Assembly (NCBI GenBank): GCA_902784435.1 | Contig: CACZUR010000010.1 | Span: forward strand, 34,833 to 98,832 | Origin: an uncultured Bacteroidia bacterium | Lineage (GTDB): Bacteria; Bacteroidota; Bacteroidia; Bacteroidales; UBA932 | Length of the DNA stretch: 64,000 nucleotides | Direction: 5' to 3' | Shown here: positions 43,901 through 51,715 of the stretch, piece by piece | Numbering within the stretch: the first letter of the stretch is position 1 | Layout of the letters: each line of letters opens with the position of its first letter | The notes under the pieces: generated by a model | What the model was told of the DNA's origin: nothing | What the model saw: the letters and a program-made list of their open reading frames with translations, nothing else | Databases searched by the model: none | Translations under genes and position numbers: made by a program

Positions 43901-45321
43901 TGGAGAATGCCGTGGTCTCCTTCGTTCCCAATACGGGCAACGCCATCATCAAGGACGCTACGGGTTCCACCCTGCTCTACAAGAGCGGCCATGGCCTGAA
44001 ACAGGGCCAGACCTTCAGCGGAGAGACCAAGGTGAAAGTCGTCCTCTATCAGGGCGCCGACGAAGCCGCTGTGGAGCCTCAGGCCGCCACCCTGGCAGAA
44101 CTTGCCGCCGACTTCAACAAGTGGCAGAGCGCCTACGTTAAGGTGTCCAACCTGGAAGTGACGGGTGTCAGCGGCAAGAACATCAGCGTGAAGGATGGAG
44201 ACAACGTCTATGTAGTGTACTCCAATGCCGGCAACGCTACCTGCGTCGTGGGTGACAAGCTCACGGTGACGGGTACCATCTGCCAGTACAACTCCACGGC
44301 CCAGATCAAGGCCTGGTCGGCGGATGCCATCGAAGTGGCCCAGCCCGACTTCACCAGCATCGCCGCCCTGAACGCCCTGGCCACCGCTACGGCTACGGAG
44401 TATACCGGTACGCTGCAGAATGCCGTGGTATCCTTCGTTCCCAATGCCAACAACGCCATCATCAAGGACGCCACGGGTTCCACCCTGCTCTACAAGAGCG
44501 GCCATGGCCTGAAACAGGGCCAGACCTTCAGCGGAGAGACCAAGGTGAAAGTCGTCCTCTATCAGGGCGCCAGCGCCTATGTAAAGGTCTCCGACCTGGA
44601 GGTAACGGGTGTCAGCGGCAAGAATATCTCCGTGAAGAACGGCAACGACACGTATGTCGTGTACTCCAACGCCGGCAACGCTACTTGCTCTGTGGGCGAC
44701 ATGCTCACGGTGACGGGTACCATCTGCCAATACAACTCCACGGCCCAGATCAAGGCCTGGAAGGCGGCCGATATCGAAGTGGTTCCTCCCACCGGCGGCG
44801 GTGACCAGCCCGGCGATGATCCTACCACTGGTAACCAGCCCGGCGGTAATATAACTGCTTCCAACATTGTCTTCACTTATCCGGATGATGACGTGACTGC
44901 CAGCAAGGTGGGTTCCTATACCGCAACCTGGACTGCCAAGAAGGGAGACTATACCTGGACCATCTCCAACTTCAACAACAACAACGGCGGCTGGTCATTT
45001 ATCAAGTGCGGCCGCAAGAACAACGATTCCGTGGCTTCCATCACGCTGGATCAGGCCCCCACGTTTGCCATTTCCAAGGTGGTTGTCACCTTTGACAGCG
45101 TGGTGGCGGACAAGCTCAATTCCTCCAAGCTGTATGTAGCGACGAACGCCGATTTCACCGAGGGCGTCCAGGAAATTCCGGTAACCGTTACCGAAGCCGG
45201 TGATGTGGACTTTGTGGTGACCAACCCTGCAGCCAACCTCTATTACAAGCTGGAGTTTGACTGTGCTTCCCACACGGCAAACGGTTTTGTGGTTATTTCC
45301 AAAATAACCTATAAACCTTAA
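40990..45321 (+). CDS. Giant surface lipoprotein with tandem OB-fold-like repeats
   Basis: This encodes 1443 residues. The lipobox Cys is residue 20, followed by Asn-Lys-Glu, a surface-export pattern. A BACON domain (about 30-115) comes first. Four OB-like units follow to about residue 640, each with YIKGKV, a YGN or YKNGDL strand and VNYKGNTPET; they are joined by linkers rich in TPGGDTP. A jelly-roll domain (about 655-800) comes next, then a fifth unit, two units of another OB type (DFTSIAALNALAT) and a C-terminal jelly roll. The protein looks like a long flexible binder on the cell surface. Units 3 and 4 are nearly identical, and the two DFTSIAALNALAT units share a 99-bp identical DNA stretch, so the gene grows by internal duplication. 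Confidence 0.78.
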   Translation: MKFRKLFLAVVAGLALVTGCNKEVDLGPAKLTVDPAQLSFGQADASENITILATRDWMVSGIPDWVAVQEKGPASEGTQTIRLSVTENKGNNRSATLNFSIGFDRAALVINQAGPEGEIDLGDGSKTNPYTVQGVINYVNELGADVTSPNKVYVKGKVSRIVNEYAADNYGNGTFYISDDGTQKNEFYAYRILYLGNKKFTASDTQIKEGDDVIIFGSVVNYKGNTPETAQNNAFLFSLNGVDKGGDAGGQGSGTTAEPKGTGTEADPFNVAAAIAKAVEVGETASENSYYIKGKVAEVTEQFAAQYGNATFTLVDEGADAVFTAFRVLYIGNKKWAEGDKTLNAGDVVVICAKVVNFKGNTPETSGGFVVSINDEGGSTPGGDTPSVEAKGTGSETDPFNVAAAIAKAVETGETATTDFYYIKGKVSAVSLSAQYKNGDLDLVDVDGGPVFKAFRIKGFDGADITGEEPIKAGDEVVVYGQIVNYKGNTPETAQGGKLISWNGKTNFDGGSTPGGDTPSGDAGSATNPFNVAQAIAKAQETGETATADVYYIKGKVAAVSLSAQYKNGDLDLVDTDGGPVFKAFRIKGFNGADITGEEPIAVGDEVVVSGNIVNYKGNTPETTQGGTLISWNGKTSFDGDTPGGDTPGGDTPAGDVDFSKATTIKLNNESTWTAATDGTYKAGFETTASNGIKIGVYKHSSTSNIIEPDQYSARVYKSAVISVSAPAGRKLLGIRFKANDLNSGQYCKNLTVIEGGSGVIEANTTTYMIGDWTGSADKVVFQSVEAQTRLVEAYVVLDGESGDTPGGDTPGGDTPETPSTPVNDGLTEATAFTVSDALIAARNADYSGKEYFVKAVVGKKVSIKDGTASLELIDGTSDGALTVVKAKSFNGADFTGNEPLEWLDEVVLKGKVGEYRTLPALLDGVFIKWNDKTAFSDEPVTPPAPTYDFTSIAALNALATNTATEYTGTLENAVVSFVPNTGNAIIKDATGSTLLYKSGHGLKQGQTFSGETKVKVVLYQGADEAAVEPQAATLAELAADFNKWQSAYVKVSNLEVTGVSGKNISVKDGDNVYVVYSNAGNATCVVGDKLTVTGTICQYNSTAQIKAWSADAIEVAQPDFTSIAALNALATATATEYTGTLQNAVVSFVPNANNAIIKDATGSTLLYKSGHGLKQGQTFSGETKVKVVLYQGASAYVKVSDLEVTGVSGKNISVKNGNDTYVVYSNAGNATCSVGDMLTVTGTICQYNSTAQIKAWKAADIEVVPPTGGGDQPGDDPTTGNQPGGNITASNIVFTYPDDDVTASKVGSYTATWTAKKGDYTWTISNFNNNNGGWSFIKCGRKNNDSVASITLDQAPTFAISKVVVTFDSVVADKLNSSKLYVATNADFTEGVQEIPVTVTEAGDVDFVVTNPAANLYYKLEFDCASHTANGFVVISKITYKP
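43960..44571 (+). repeat. Identical 99-bp internal duplication
   Basis: Bases 43960-44058 recur without change at 44473-44571 inside the giant lipoprotein gene. The first copy is followed by 69 bases (44059-44127, 23 codons) that the second copy lacks in frame. Confidence 0.9.
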
Positions 45322-45330
45322 ACTTAAACT

Positions 45331-46497
45331 ATGTCCCAAAAACTGACCGTTATCGTTTTGTCCCTTCTGGTGGCCTTCACGGGCTGCCAGAAAGAGGACA
45401 AAGTATCCATCCAGGCCCGGAGCACCTATGTGAGCCCTGAGGCGGACGGCCAGTTTGTGTCCGTCACCGCCACCGGGGCGTGGAAACTGACGCTGGAATA
45501 CCCGTCCGGAACCACCCCCTGGGCCAGTGTGAACCCTTCCGAAGGAACGGGCTCGGCAAGCGACATCCGCTTCAAGTACGAGGCCAATACCCTGGAGGAA
45601 GCCCGCCAGGTAACCCTGGTGCTCACCCCCGCCAAGGGAACGCCCGCCCGGGAAGTCATTACCCAGGGCGCCAAGGCCGAGGAAGCCGTCCACGGCAGCT
45701 ACGGATACGACGTGGCCCCCATGGACTGGCTGGAACTGCCCGCTACCAAGGCTGGGGACGGCCGCGAAGTCCTGGTGCACGCCATGGACGGCGGCAAGTA
45801 CCTGGGCCGGGACAAGAGCGGCACCCGCAACTGGTCCTGCGACTGGGATTATGAGGAGCACATGTCTCTCTGGGTGGCCTATCCGCTGAACAACAGCCTG
45901 AAAGGCAGTGGTAACCGTTCCAACGAATGGGGGTGGGACAAGCTGCTTCCGACCAGCCTGCAGCCAGACCTTACCAACGGTTCTTATGGCGGCGGCTGGA
46001 CCCGCGGCCACCAGATTCCGTCGGCCGACAGGCTCTCGCCCCGCGCCGCCAACGTGTCCACCTTCGTTCCCACCAACATGACTCCGCAGGCCTATGACTT
46101 CAACGGAGAAATCTGGGCCAGGCTGGAGGGCAAAGTGCGGGATTACGCAGGCCTGTCCGACACGTTGTACGTGGTAACCGGTGCCCTGTGGAAAAATTCG
46201 ACCCGTGCTACCAGTAAATCCAGCGGGTTCATCGTGAAGGTTCCCACCCACTATTTCAAGGCACTCCTTTACAAGGGTTCGTCCTCCTATGCCAAGGACA
46301 CGGAAGGCTATATGATGGCCGGCTTCCTGCTGCCCCACGACAACGGCATCGCCGGGGGCAACTACAAGGATTACCGCATGTCCATCGACCAGCTGGAGGA
46401 ACAGACCGGCATAGACTTTTTCCCCAACCTGGAAAAGCGCAACAAGGCGCTGTCCCAGCAGCTGGAGGCGGCACAGCCGAACGGTTTTTGGAATTAA
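45331..46497 (+). CDS. DNA/RNA non-specific endonuclease lipoprotein
   Basis: This encodes 388 residues. The lipobox Cys is residue 19 (AFTGCQKEDK), with a Gln-Lys-Glu-Asp surface-export signal. A BACON-like domain (about 25-115) precedes a beta-beta-alpha-Me nuclease domain (about 125-385). The catalytic motif is TRGHQIPSADR, with the His general base; the usual first Asp of DRGH is Thr here. The metal-binding Asn is in FVPTNMTPQAYDFN. Related enzymes of the NucA family cut DNA and RNA without sequence preference. Its place between OB-type binders and TonB receptors suggests that it shortens captured nucleic acid on the surface. Confidence 0.85.
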   Translation: MSQKLTVIVLSLLVAFTGCQKEDKVSIQARSTYVSPEADGQFVSVTATGAWKLTLEYPSGTTPWASVNPSEGTGSASDIRFKYEANTLEEARQVTLVLTPAKGTPAREVITQGAKAEEAVHGSYGYDVAPMDWLELPATKAGDGREVLVHAMDGGKYLGRDKSGTRNWSCDWDYEEHMSLWVAYPLNNSLKGSGNRSNEWGWDKLLPTSLQPDLTNGSYGGGWTRGHQIPSADRLSPRAANVSTFVPTNMTPQAYDFNGEIWARLEGKVRDYAGLSDTLYVVTGALWKNSTRATSKSSGFIVKVPTHYFKALLYKGSSSYAKDTEGYMMAGFLLPHDNGIAGGNYKDYRMSIDQLEEQTGIDFFPNLEKRNKALSQQLEAAQPNGFWN

Positions 46498-46523
46498 ATA
46501 ACTGACAACTAATAGCTTGCAAT

Positions 46524-47621
46524 ATGAAAAGACTCTTATACGCACTTGCCGTACTGCTCCTGATTCCCGGATGCGGGACATCGGCCCAGGTGAACAGCGG
46601 ATCCAAGGTGAGCGGAAAGTCCTACGTGATAGGCTTCTACAACCTGGAGAACCTCTTCGACACCTATCACGACGAAGGCAAGAACGACTATGAGTATCTG
46701 CCGGACGGTGCCAATGAGTGGACCGAAGCCAAGTATGCCAAGAAGCAGCAGAACATGGCCCGCGTCATTGCCGATATGGCCAAGGACAACGGTGCCTGGC
46801 ATGCCGTCCTGGGCGTTTCCGAAATTGAGAACCGCCACGTCCTGGAAGACCTGGTGGTAGAGCCTGCCATCGCCGCAGCCAACTATCAGATCGTGCACTA
46901 CGACAGCCCGGACCGCCGCGGCGTGGACTGCGCCCTGCTCTACCGGCCGGACGTGTTCAAGTACATCGCCAGTGAGCCCATCCGCTTCGACTTCGACACC
47001 GATACCCGCATCGACTGGAGCCAGTGGACCCAGGAAGAGAAAGACGACTTCCGCACCCGTGACGTGCTGATGGTCCGTGGTACCATCGACGGGGAGATGT
47101 TCGCCTTCTTCGTGTGCCACCTGCCTTCCCGTCTGGGCGGCAAGGGTGCAGACCTGCGTCCCCGCGGAGCGGAGATTGCCTACAACCGCGCCATGGAGCT
47201 GCAGAAGGAATTCCCCGGCATCAAGATCGTGGTCATGGGCGATATGAACGACAACCCCACGGACGTGAGCATGACGGAATACCTGCGTGGCAAGGAGACC
47301 ATCGAGGAAACCACGGGAGAAGACTTCTTCGACCCGTTCCTGAGCATGATCAAGGCCGGCTACAGCTCCCTGTATTACAGGGGCGAAGGCAATATCTTCG
47401 ATATCGTGATGGTGAACAGCGCTCTGGCCAAAGCCCCGAAGGGCACGTTCCAGATCCAGCCCATCGTGAAGGGCAAGTATTACGGCCGCATTTTCAACAA
47501 GCCTTACATGACCAATCAGAGCGGTCAGTACAAGGGCACGCCTTTCCGCACCTTCTCCAACGGTGCTTTCGTGGGCGGCTACTCTGACCACTATCCCACT
47601 TACATTGTCATTAAAAAATAA
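46524..47621 (+). CDS. Endonuclease/exonuclease/phosphatase-family lipoprotein
   Basis: This encodes 365 residues. The lipobox Cys is residue 17 (LIPGCGTSAQ). The DNase I-like fold has its motifs in order: FYNLENLFDTYHD, VSEIENRHVL (metal Glu), GVDCALLYRPD, FFVCHLPSRLGG (catalytic His), VVMGDMNDNPTD and the final SDHYPTYI with Asp-His. All catalytic residues are intact. Family members are nucleases or phosphodiesterases. It lies 26 bp after the other nuclease and 9 bp before the third receptor, so the two nucleases form a matched pair in the operon. Confidence 0.86.
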   Translation: MKRLLYALAVLLLIPGCGTSAQVNSGSKVSGKSYVIGFYNLENLFDTYHDEGKNDYEYLPDGANEWTEAKYAKKQQNMARVIADMAKDNGAWHAVLGVSEIENRHVLEDLVVEPAIAAANYQIVHYDSPDRRGVDCALLYRPDVFKYIASEPIRFDFDTDTRIDWSQWTQEEKDDFRTRDVLMVRGTIDGEMFAFFVCHLPSRLGGKGADLRPRGAEIAYNRAMELQKEFPGIKIVVMGDMNDNPTDVSMTEYLRGKETIEETTGEDFFDPFLSMIKAGYSSLYYRGEGNIFDIVMVNSALAKAPKGTFQIQPIVKGKYYGRIFNKPYMTNQSGQYKGTPFRTFSNGAFVGGYSDHYPTYIVIKK

Positions 47622-47630
47622 ACCTGTTAT

Positions 47631-50546
47631 ATGACTAAACGAATTTTACTGGCATTTGCCGCCCTCGCGTGCACCGTGGCCCTGTTTGCGCAGGAGCCGA
47701 CGGGTGGCGTGAAGGGTACGGTGGTCAACCGCAACGGCCGCCAGCCGGTGGAAAAGGCCCGTCTGGTAGTGATGCAGGGGGCAACCCAGGTTGCCACGGC
47801 GTCATCGGCCCAGGACGGTACCTTCCTGATTCCGGGGCTGGCCGACGGCATCTACACCCTGGTCATCGAGGCGCCTGAATTCCTGGAGAGCCAGGTGCAG
47901 GTAACCGTGAACGACGGCTATGTGAAGAACATGTTCAACCTCTCGCTCACGGCTTCCCAGCAGGTGACGGAGGTGGATGACGATTCCTTCTCGGCCTTCG
48001 ACCTGGACGACAGCGGCTATTCCGACAACCCCACCATCCTGTTCGGCAGCAACGACGTGTTCAACAGCATCGCCGGTTACAACTTCTCGTCCGTGCGTTT
48101 CCGCGCCCGCGGTTACAGCTCCGAGAGCCAGGATGTGCTGCTGGCCGGCGTCAAGCTGAACGACGCCATCACCGGCTACAGCCCCTTCTCCCTGTGGAGC
48201 GGCCTGAATGAGGCCACCCGCGCCAAAGAGTCGGTGAACGGTGCCGAACTGTCGGATTACGGCTTCGGCGGCTACAACGGCCTTACCAATATCTTCGGCA
48301 CGGCTTCGGAGATGCGGAAGGGCCTCCGGGGCAGCGTGCTCACCAACAGCACCCTGTACCGCCTGCGCCTGATGGCCTCGTATGCCACCGGTATGCAGGA
48401 CAACGGCTGGGCCTTCGCCGCCAATGTCAGCGCCCGTCTGGGCGGCAACGACTGGATCCGTGGCGTGTACTACCGCTCTTTCGCCTACTATCTGGCGGCC
48501 GACAAAGTGCTCAACGACCAGAACAAACTGAGTTTCGCCTTCTTTGGTACGCCCGGACAGCGCGGCGCCCAGAATTCCTCTACGCAGGAGGTCTATGACC
48601 TGGTGGGCGACAACATGTATAACAGCAACTGGGGTTACCAGAACGGCCACGTCCGCAATGCCCGTGTGCGCAAGACGCACGAGCCCATCGCCTTCGTGAA
48701 GTGGGATTTCACCCCGTCGGACAAGTTCGAGGGATCGGCCACCGTCCTGTACCGTTTCGGTAAGAACGGCTACACCGCCCTGGACTGGTACGACGCCCAG
48801 GATCCCCGCCCGGACTACTACCGCAACCTGCCCAGCTATTACTACGGCACCATTGACGGCGTATATGTGGACGACCTCAACCGCAACAATCCGGACAAGT
48901 ACCAGACGGCCCTGAATGTGTGGAAGTACGCCAACATGTACTCCAACCTCACCCATGTGGACTGGGACCGCCTGTACAATGTGAACCGCATGCAGGAATA
49001 CGGCCGTTCCAAGTATGTGCAGGAAGAGCGTCGCGTAGACCAGAAGGACCTGAACCTGGCGTTCACCTTCAAGGCCCGCCCCGCCCAGTGGGTTACCCTG
49101 AACGGCGGCCTGAACGCCCGCGTGAACCGGACGGAATACTATAAGACGGTGGCCGACCTCCTGGGCGGAGAATACTTCGTGGATGTGGACAACTTCGCCG
49201 AGCGCGACTTCGCCGCATCTCCTTACAAGACCCAGAACGACCTCAATTACTACCTGATCAACCGCGCCGCCCGCGAACTGAAGGTGGGCGACAAATACGG
49301 CTACGACTACTATGCGCAGGTGCGCAGCTACGAAGCCTGGCTCAGCGGCCGCTTCGTTTCCGGTCCGTTCAGCGCCACGCTGGCCGGCCGCGTGGGCTAC
49401 GATACCTTCTGGCGTGAGGGCCTCATGCGCAAGGGCCTGTTCCCCGGCCTGGCACCCAACGGCACCATGATGGTAGACCCGCTCACCGGCGAAACCATCG
49501 TCCCCAGCTATGAGGCCGACGGCTCCGTGACCACCTCCTTCGGCAAGTCCAAGGCGGCCCGCTTCTTCACCTACGCCGGCAAGGCCAACCTGAACTATGT
49601 GATCGGCGGCAACATGCGCGTGTATGCCAATGTGGGCTACTTCAACGACGCTCCCAAGTTCAACCAGGTGTTCCTGAGCCCCCGTACCCGCAATTCCATG
49701 GTCAGCGACCTCACCACCACCAAGACCTTCTCGTCGGACATCAACTGGCAGTTCTTCGGCAGCGGCATCAATGTGCGCGCTACGGCCTACTGGACCAAGA
49801 TGTGGGACCAGAGCAAGGTGATGAGCGCCTACGACGACCTGCAGAACGCCTTCTCCAACTTTGCCATCAGCGGCATCAACGAGCGCCACATGGGTGTGGA
49901 ACTGGGCTTCAAGATGCCCACCTACATCATCCCCAACGTGTCCCTGCAGGGTGTCCTGTCCCTGGGTGAGTACATCTACACTTCCACCCCGAAGATGACC
50001 CAGACCGTGGACAACAGCGCAGAGGTGGTGATGAGCGACGTCTATGTACCCTACTGGACCAAGACCATGCTCTCCGACGGCAGCGTAGCCCAGAAGCACT
50101 ATGTGCCTTCCACGCCGCAGACAGCCGCCAGCCTGGGCCTTGCCTACAACTACAATTACTGGTTCATCGACGCCGATGTGGAATACTTCGACCGCGCCTA
50201 CCTGGACATGAATCCCCTGTATCGTACAGACTATGCCGTGGCCGGCCTGGACAACGCCATCACGGACGAGGAAGTGCTGTACATGACCACCCAGGAGAAA
50301 TTCAAACCCGCCTGGCTGGTGAACCTGTCCGTGGGTAAGAGCTGGTACATCCAGCGCAAGTACCAGATCGGCTTCTCCCTGAATGTGAAGAACCTCCTGA
50401 ACAACAAGGAAGTGAAGACCGGCGGTTACGAGCAAACCCGTCTGGTGGACAATACGGCCTCCAAGAACCGCTATTACCGCTTCGACTCCAAGTATTTCTA
50501 TATGGCGGGTACCAACTATATGCTTAACGTTTATTTCAGATTCTAA
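47631..50546 (+). CDS. TonB-receptor-like outer-membrane protein, third copy
   Basis: This encodes 971 residues. A signal peptide (MTKRILLAFAALACTVALFA) precedes a carboxypeptidase-regulatory domain (about 25-105, GGVKGTVVNRNGRQPVEKAR). A plug-like region (about 125-250) and a barrel ending TNYMLNVYFRF follow. It differs in class from the two Oar-like receptors: it is shorter, has an acidic stretch after the first domain (DDDSFSAFDLDDSG), and lacks the GGGINAVTKSGTN plug motif. It is probably an importer or outer-membrane partner for the DUF5689 lipoprotein encoded 5 bp downstream. Confidence 0.82.
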   Translation: MTKRILLAFAALACTVALFAQEPTGGVKGTVVNRNGRQPVEKARLVVMQGATQVATASSAQDGTFLIPGLADGIYTLVIEAPEFLESQVQVTVNDGYVKNMFNLSLTASQQVTEVDDDSFSAFDLDDSGYSDNPTILFGSNDVFNSIAGYNFSSVRFRARGYSSESQDVLLAGVKLNDAITGYSPFSLWSGLNEATRAKESVNGAELSDYGFGGYNGLTNIFGTASEMRKGLRGSVLTNSTLYRLRLMASYATGMQDNGWAFAANVSARLGGNDWIRGVYYRSFAYYLAADKVLNDQNKLSFAFFGTPGQRGAQNSSTQEVYDLVGDNMYNSNWGYQNGHVRNARVRKTHEPIAFVKWDFTPSDKFEGSATVLYRFGKNGYTALDWYDAQDPRPDYYRNLPSYYYGTIDGVYVDDLNRNNPDKYQTALNVWKYANMYSNLTHVDWDRLYNVNRMQEYGRSKYVQEERRVDQKDLNLAFTFKARPAQWVTLNGGLNARVNRTEYYKTVADLLGGEYFVDVDNFAERDFAASPYKTQNDLNYYLINRAARELKVGDKYGYDYYAQVRSYEAWLSGRFVSGPFSATLAGRVGYDTFWREGLMRKGLFPGLAPNGTMMVDPLTGETIVPSYEADGSVTTSFGKSKAARFFTYAGKANLNYVIGGNMRVYANVGYFNDAPKFNQVFLSPRTRNSMVSDLTTTKTFSSDINWQFFGSGINVRATAYWTKMWDQSKVMSAYDDLQNAFSNFAISGINERHMGVELGFKMPTYIIPNVSLQGVLSLGEYIYTSTPKMTQTVDNSAEVVMSDVYVPYWTKTMLSDGSVAQKHYVPSTPQTAASLGLAYNYNYWFIDADVEYFDRAYLDMNPLYRTDYAVAGLDNAITDEEVLYMTTQEKFKPAWLVNLSVGKSWYIQRKYQIGFSLNVKNLLNNKEVKTGGYEQTRLVDNTASKNRYYRFDSKYFYMAGTNYMLNVYFRF

Positions 50547-50551
50547 GAGCC

Positions 50552-51715
50552 ATGAAAAAGTATATTATCGCTGTTGCAGCGCTTGCGGCGCTCGTTTCCT
50601 GCCGGAATCTGAAAGAAGAGTGGGATCCGGTCTTTACCCTTAAGCAGCCGGACGCCACCTGGTTCGTTCCGGTGACCGAAGAGTATCTGAAGGAGACGGA
50701 AGGTCTGGAAACCATTTCCTCCATCGCCGAGCTGAAGGCCTTGTACAAGAACAAGCCCCTTCTGATTATGGATAACATCTGGATCAAGGGCAAGGTCATT
50801 TCCTCTGACCAGTCCGGCAACATCTACAACGAGGTGTATATCCAGGACGGCAAGTCCGAAGCGGACGGTGACGCCATTACCATAAAACTGGGAAAAAGCT
50901 CCCTGTACAATGAGTACGAGCCGGGCCGATGGGTCTATGTGAAGTGCAAAAGCCTTACGCTGGGCGCCTATAACGGCATGCTCCAGCTGGGTATGGGACA
51001 GGACGAAACCGCGTCCAACGAGTATGAGACCTCTTATATGAACATGCAGGCCGTCATCGACGCCCACGTGTTCCGCGGATTCCTGGATGAACCTTACAAA
51101 CCCGTAACGCTGACGGAATCTTCGCTGAAGGCCGCCGTCGCCGCCGGTGCTTCGGACCACATCTGGGGCAAGGTGGTGAAGATCAAGGGCCTTACCTACG
51201 GAGACCAGATCTTCGCCCTCTTCTATCCCAATCCCAACATGGCGCACAAGTCCGGTAACCCCGAAAACCGTGTGTTCCTGTCGGACAAGGGTGTCTGGGG
51301 CGTGACCACCTGGTCCTGCACCAAGGCCAGTTACGTCGCTTACCTGAACTCCGGTGCCTGGGATACGGCCGAGGTGGGCAGTGGCGCTACGCGCTACGGC
51401 ACCATCCTGGGAACGCCCGAACAGTATCTGGATGCGGTGACTGCCGCCAAGTTCGGAGCGGACGCCTACCTCAGCTACAAGGGCATCATGATCAAATATG
51501 CATCGGCCAACTACATCTCGCACTACTTCAAGCTGGGTGAGACCGATGTCCAGGTGCGCACCAGCGGCTATGCCAAGTTCGCCGACCTGGAGATAGACCC
51601 CGCCATCCGGGAGGAAAAGAAGCCCGTTACCATTGAAGGCATCATCACCCTCTACAACGATGCGGCTCAGATCTCCCTGGTAAATGATCCATCACAATCC
51701 GTCGTTATTGAATAA
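50552..51715 (+). CDS. DUF5689-type lipoprotein
   Basis: This encodes 387 residues. The lipobox Cys is residue 17 (LAALVSCRNLKEEWD). The body reads ISSIAELKALYKNKPLLIMD, IWIKGKVISSDQSGNIYNEV and YIQDG, as in DUF5689, an OB-like domain found next to Bacteroidota TonB receptors. A second OB-like part lies near 195-380. The stop overlaps the M3 peptidase start by one base. It probably sits on the third receptor and feeds it, a role comparable to SusD but with a different fold. Confidence 0.8.
   Translation: MKKYIIAVAALAALVSCRNLKEEWDPVFTLKQPDATWFVPVTEEYLKETEGLETISSIAELKALYKNKPLLIMDNIWIKGKVISSDQSGNIYNEVYIQDGKSEADGDAITIKLGKSSLYNEYEPGRWVYVKCKSLTLGAYNGMLQLGMGQDETASNEYETSYMNMQAVIDAHVFRGFLDEPYKPVTLTESSLKAAVAAGASDHIWGKVVKIKGLTYGDQIFALFYPNPNMAHKSGNPENRVFLSDKGVWGVTTWSCTKASYVAYLNSGAWDTAEVGSGATRYGTILGTPEQYLDAVTAAKFGADAYLSYKGIMIKYASANYISHYFKLGETDVQVRTSGYAKFADLEIDPAIREEKKPVTIEGIITLYNDAAQISLVNDPSQSVVIE

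Noticed and set aside
32941-50546. Polysaccharide utilization locus
   Set aside because: TonB receptors are present, but there is no SusD, no glycosidase, no sulfatase and no sugar sensor between them; the enzymes are nucleases and a peptidase.
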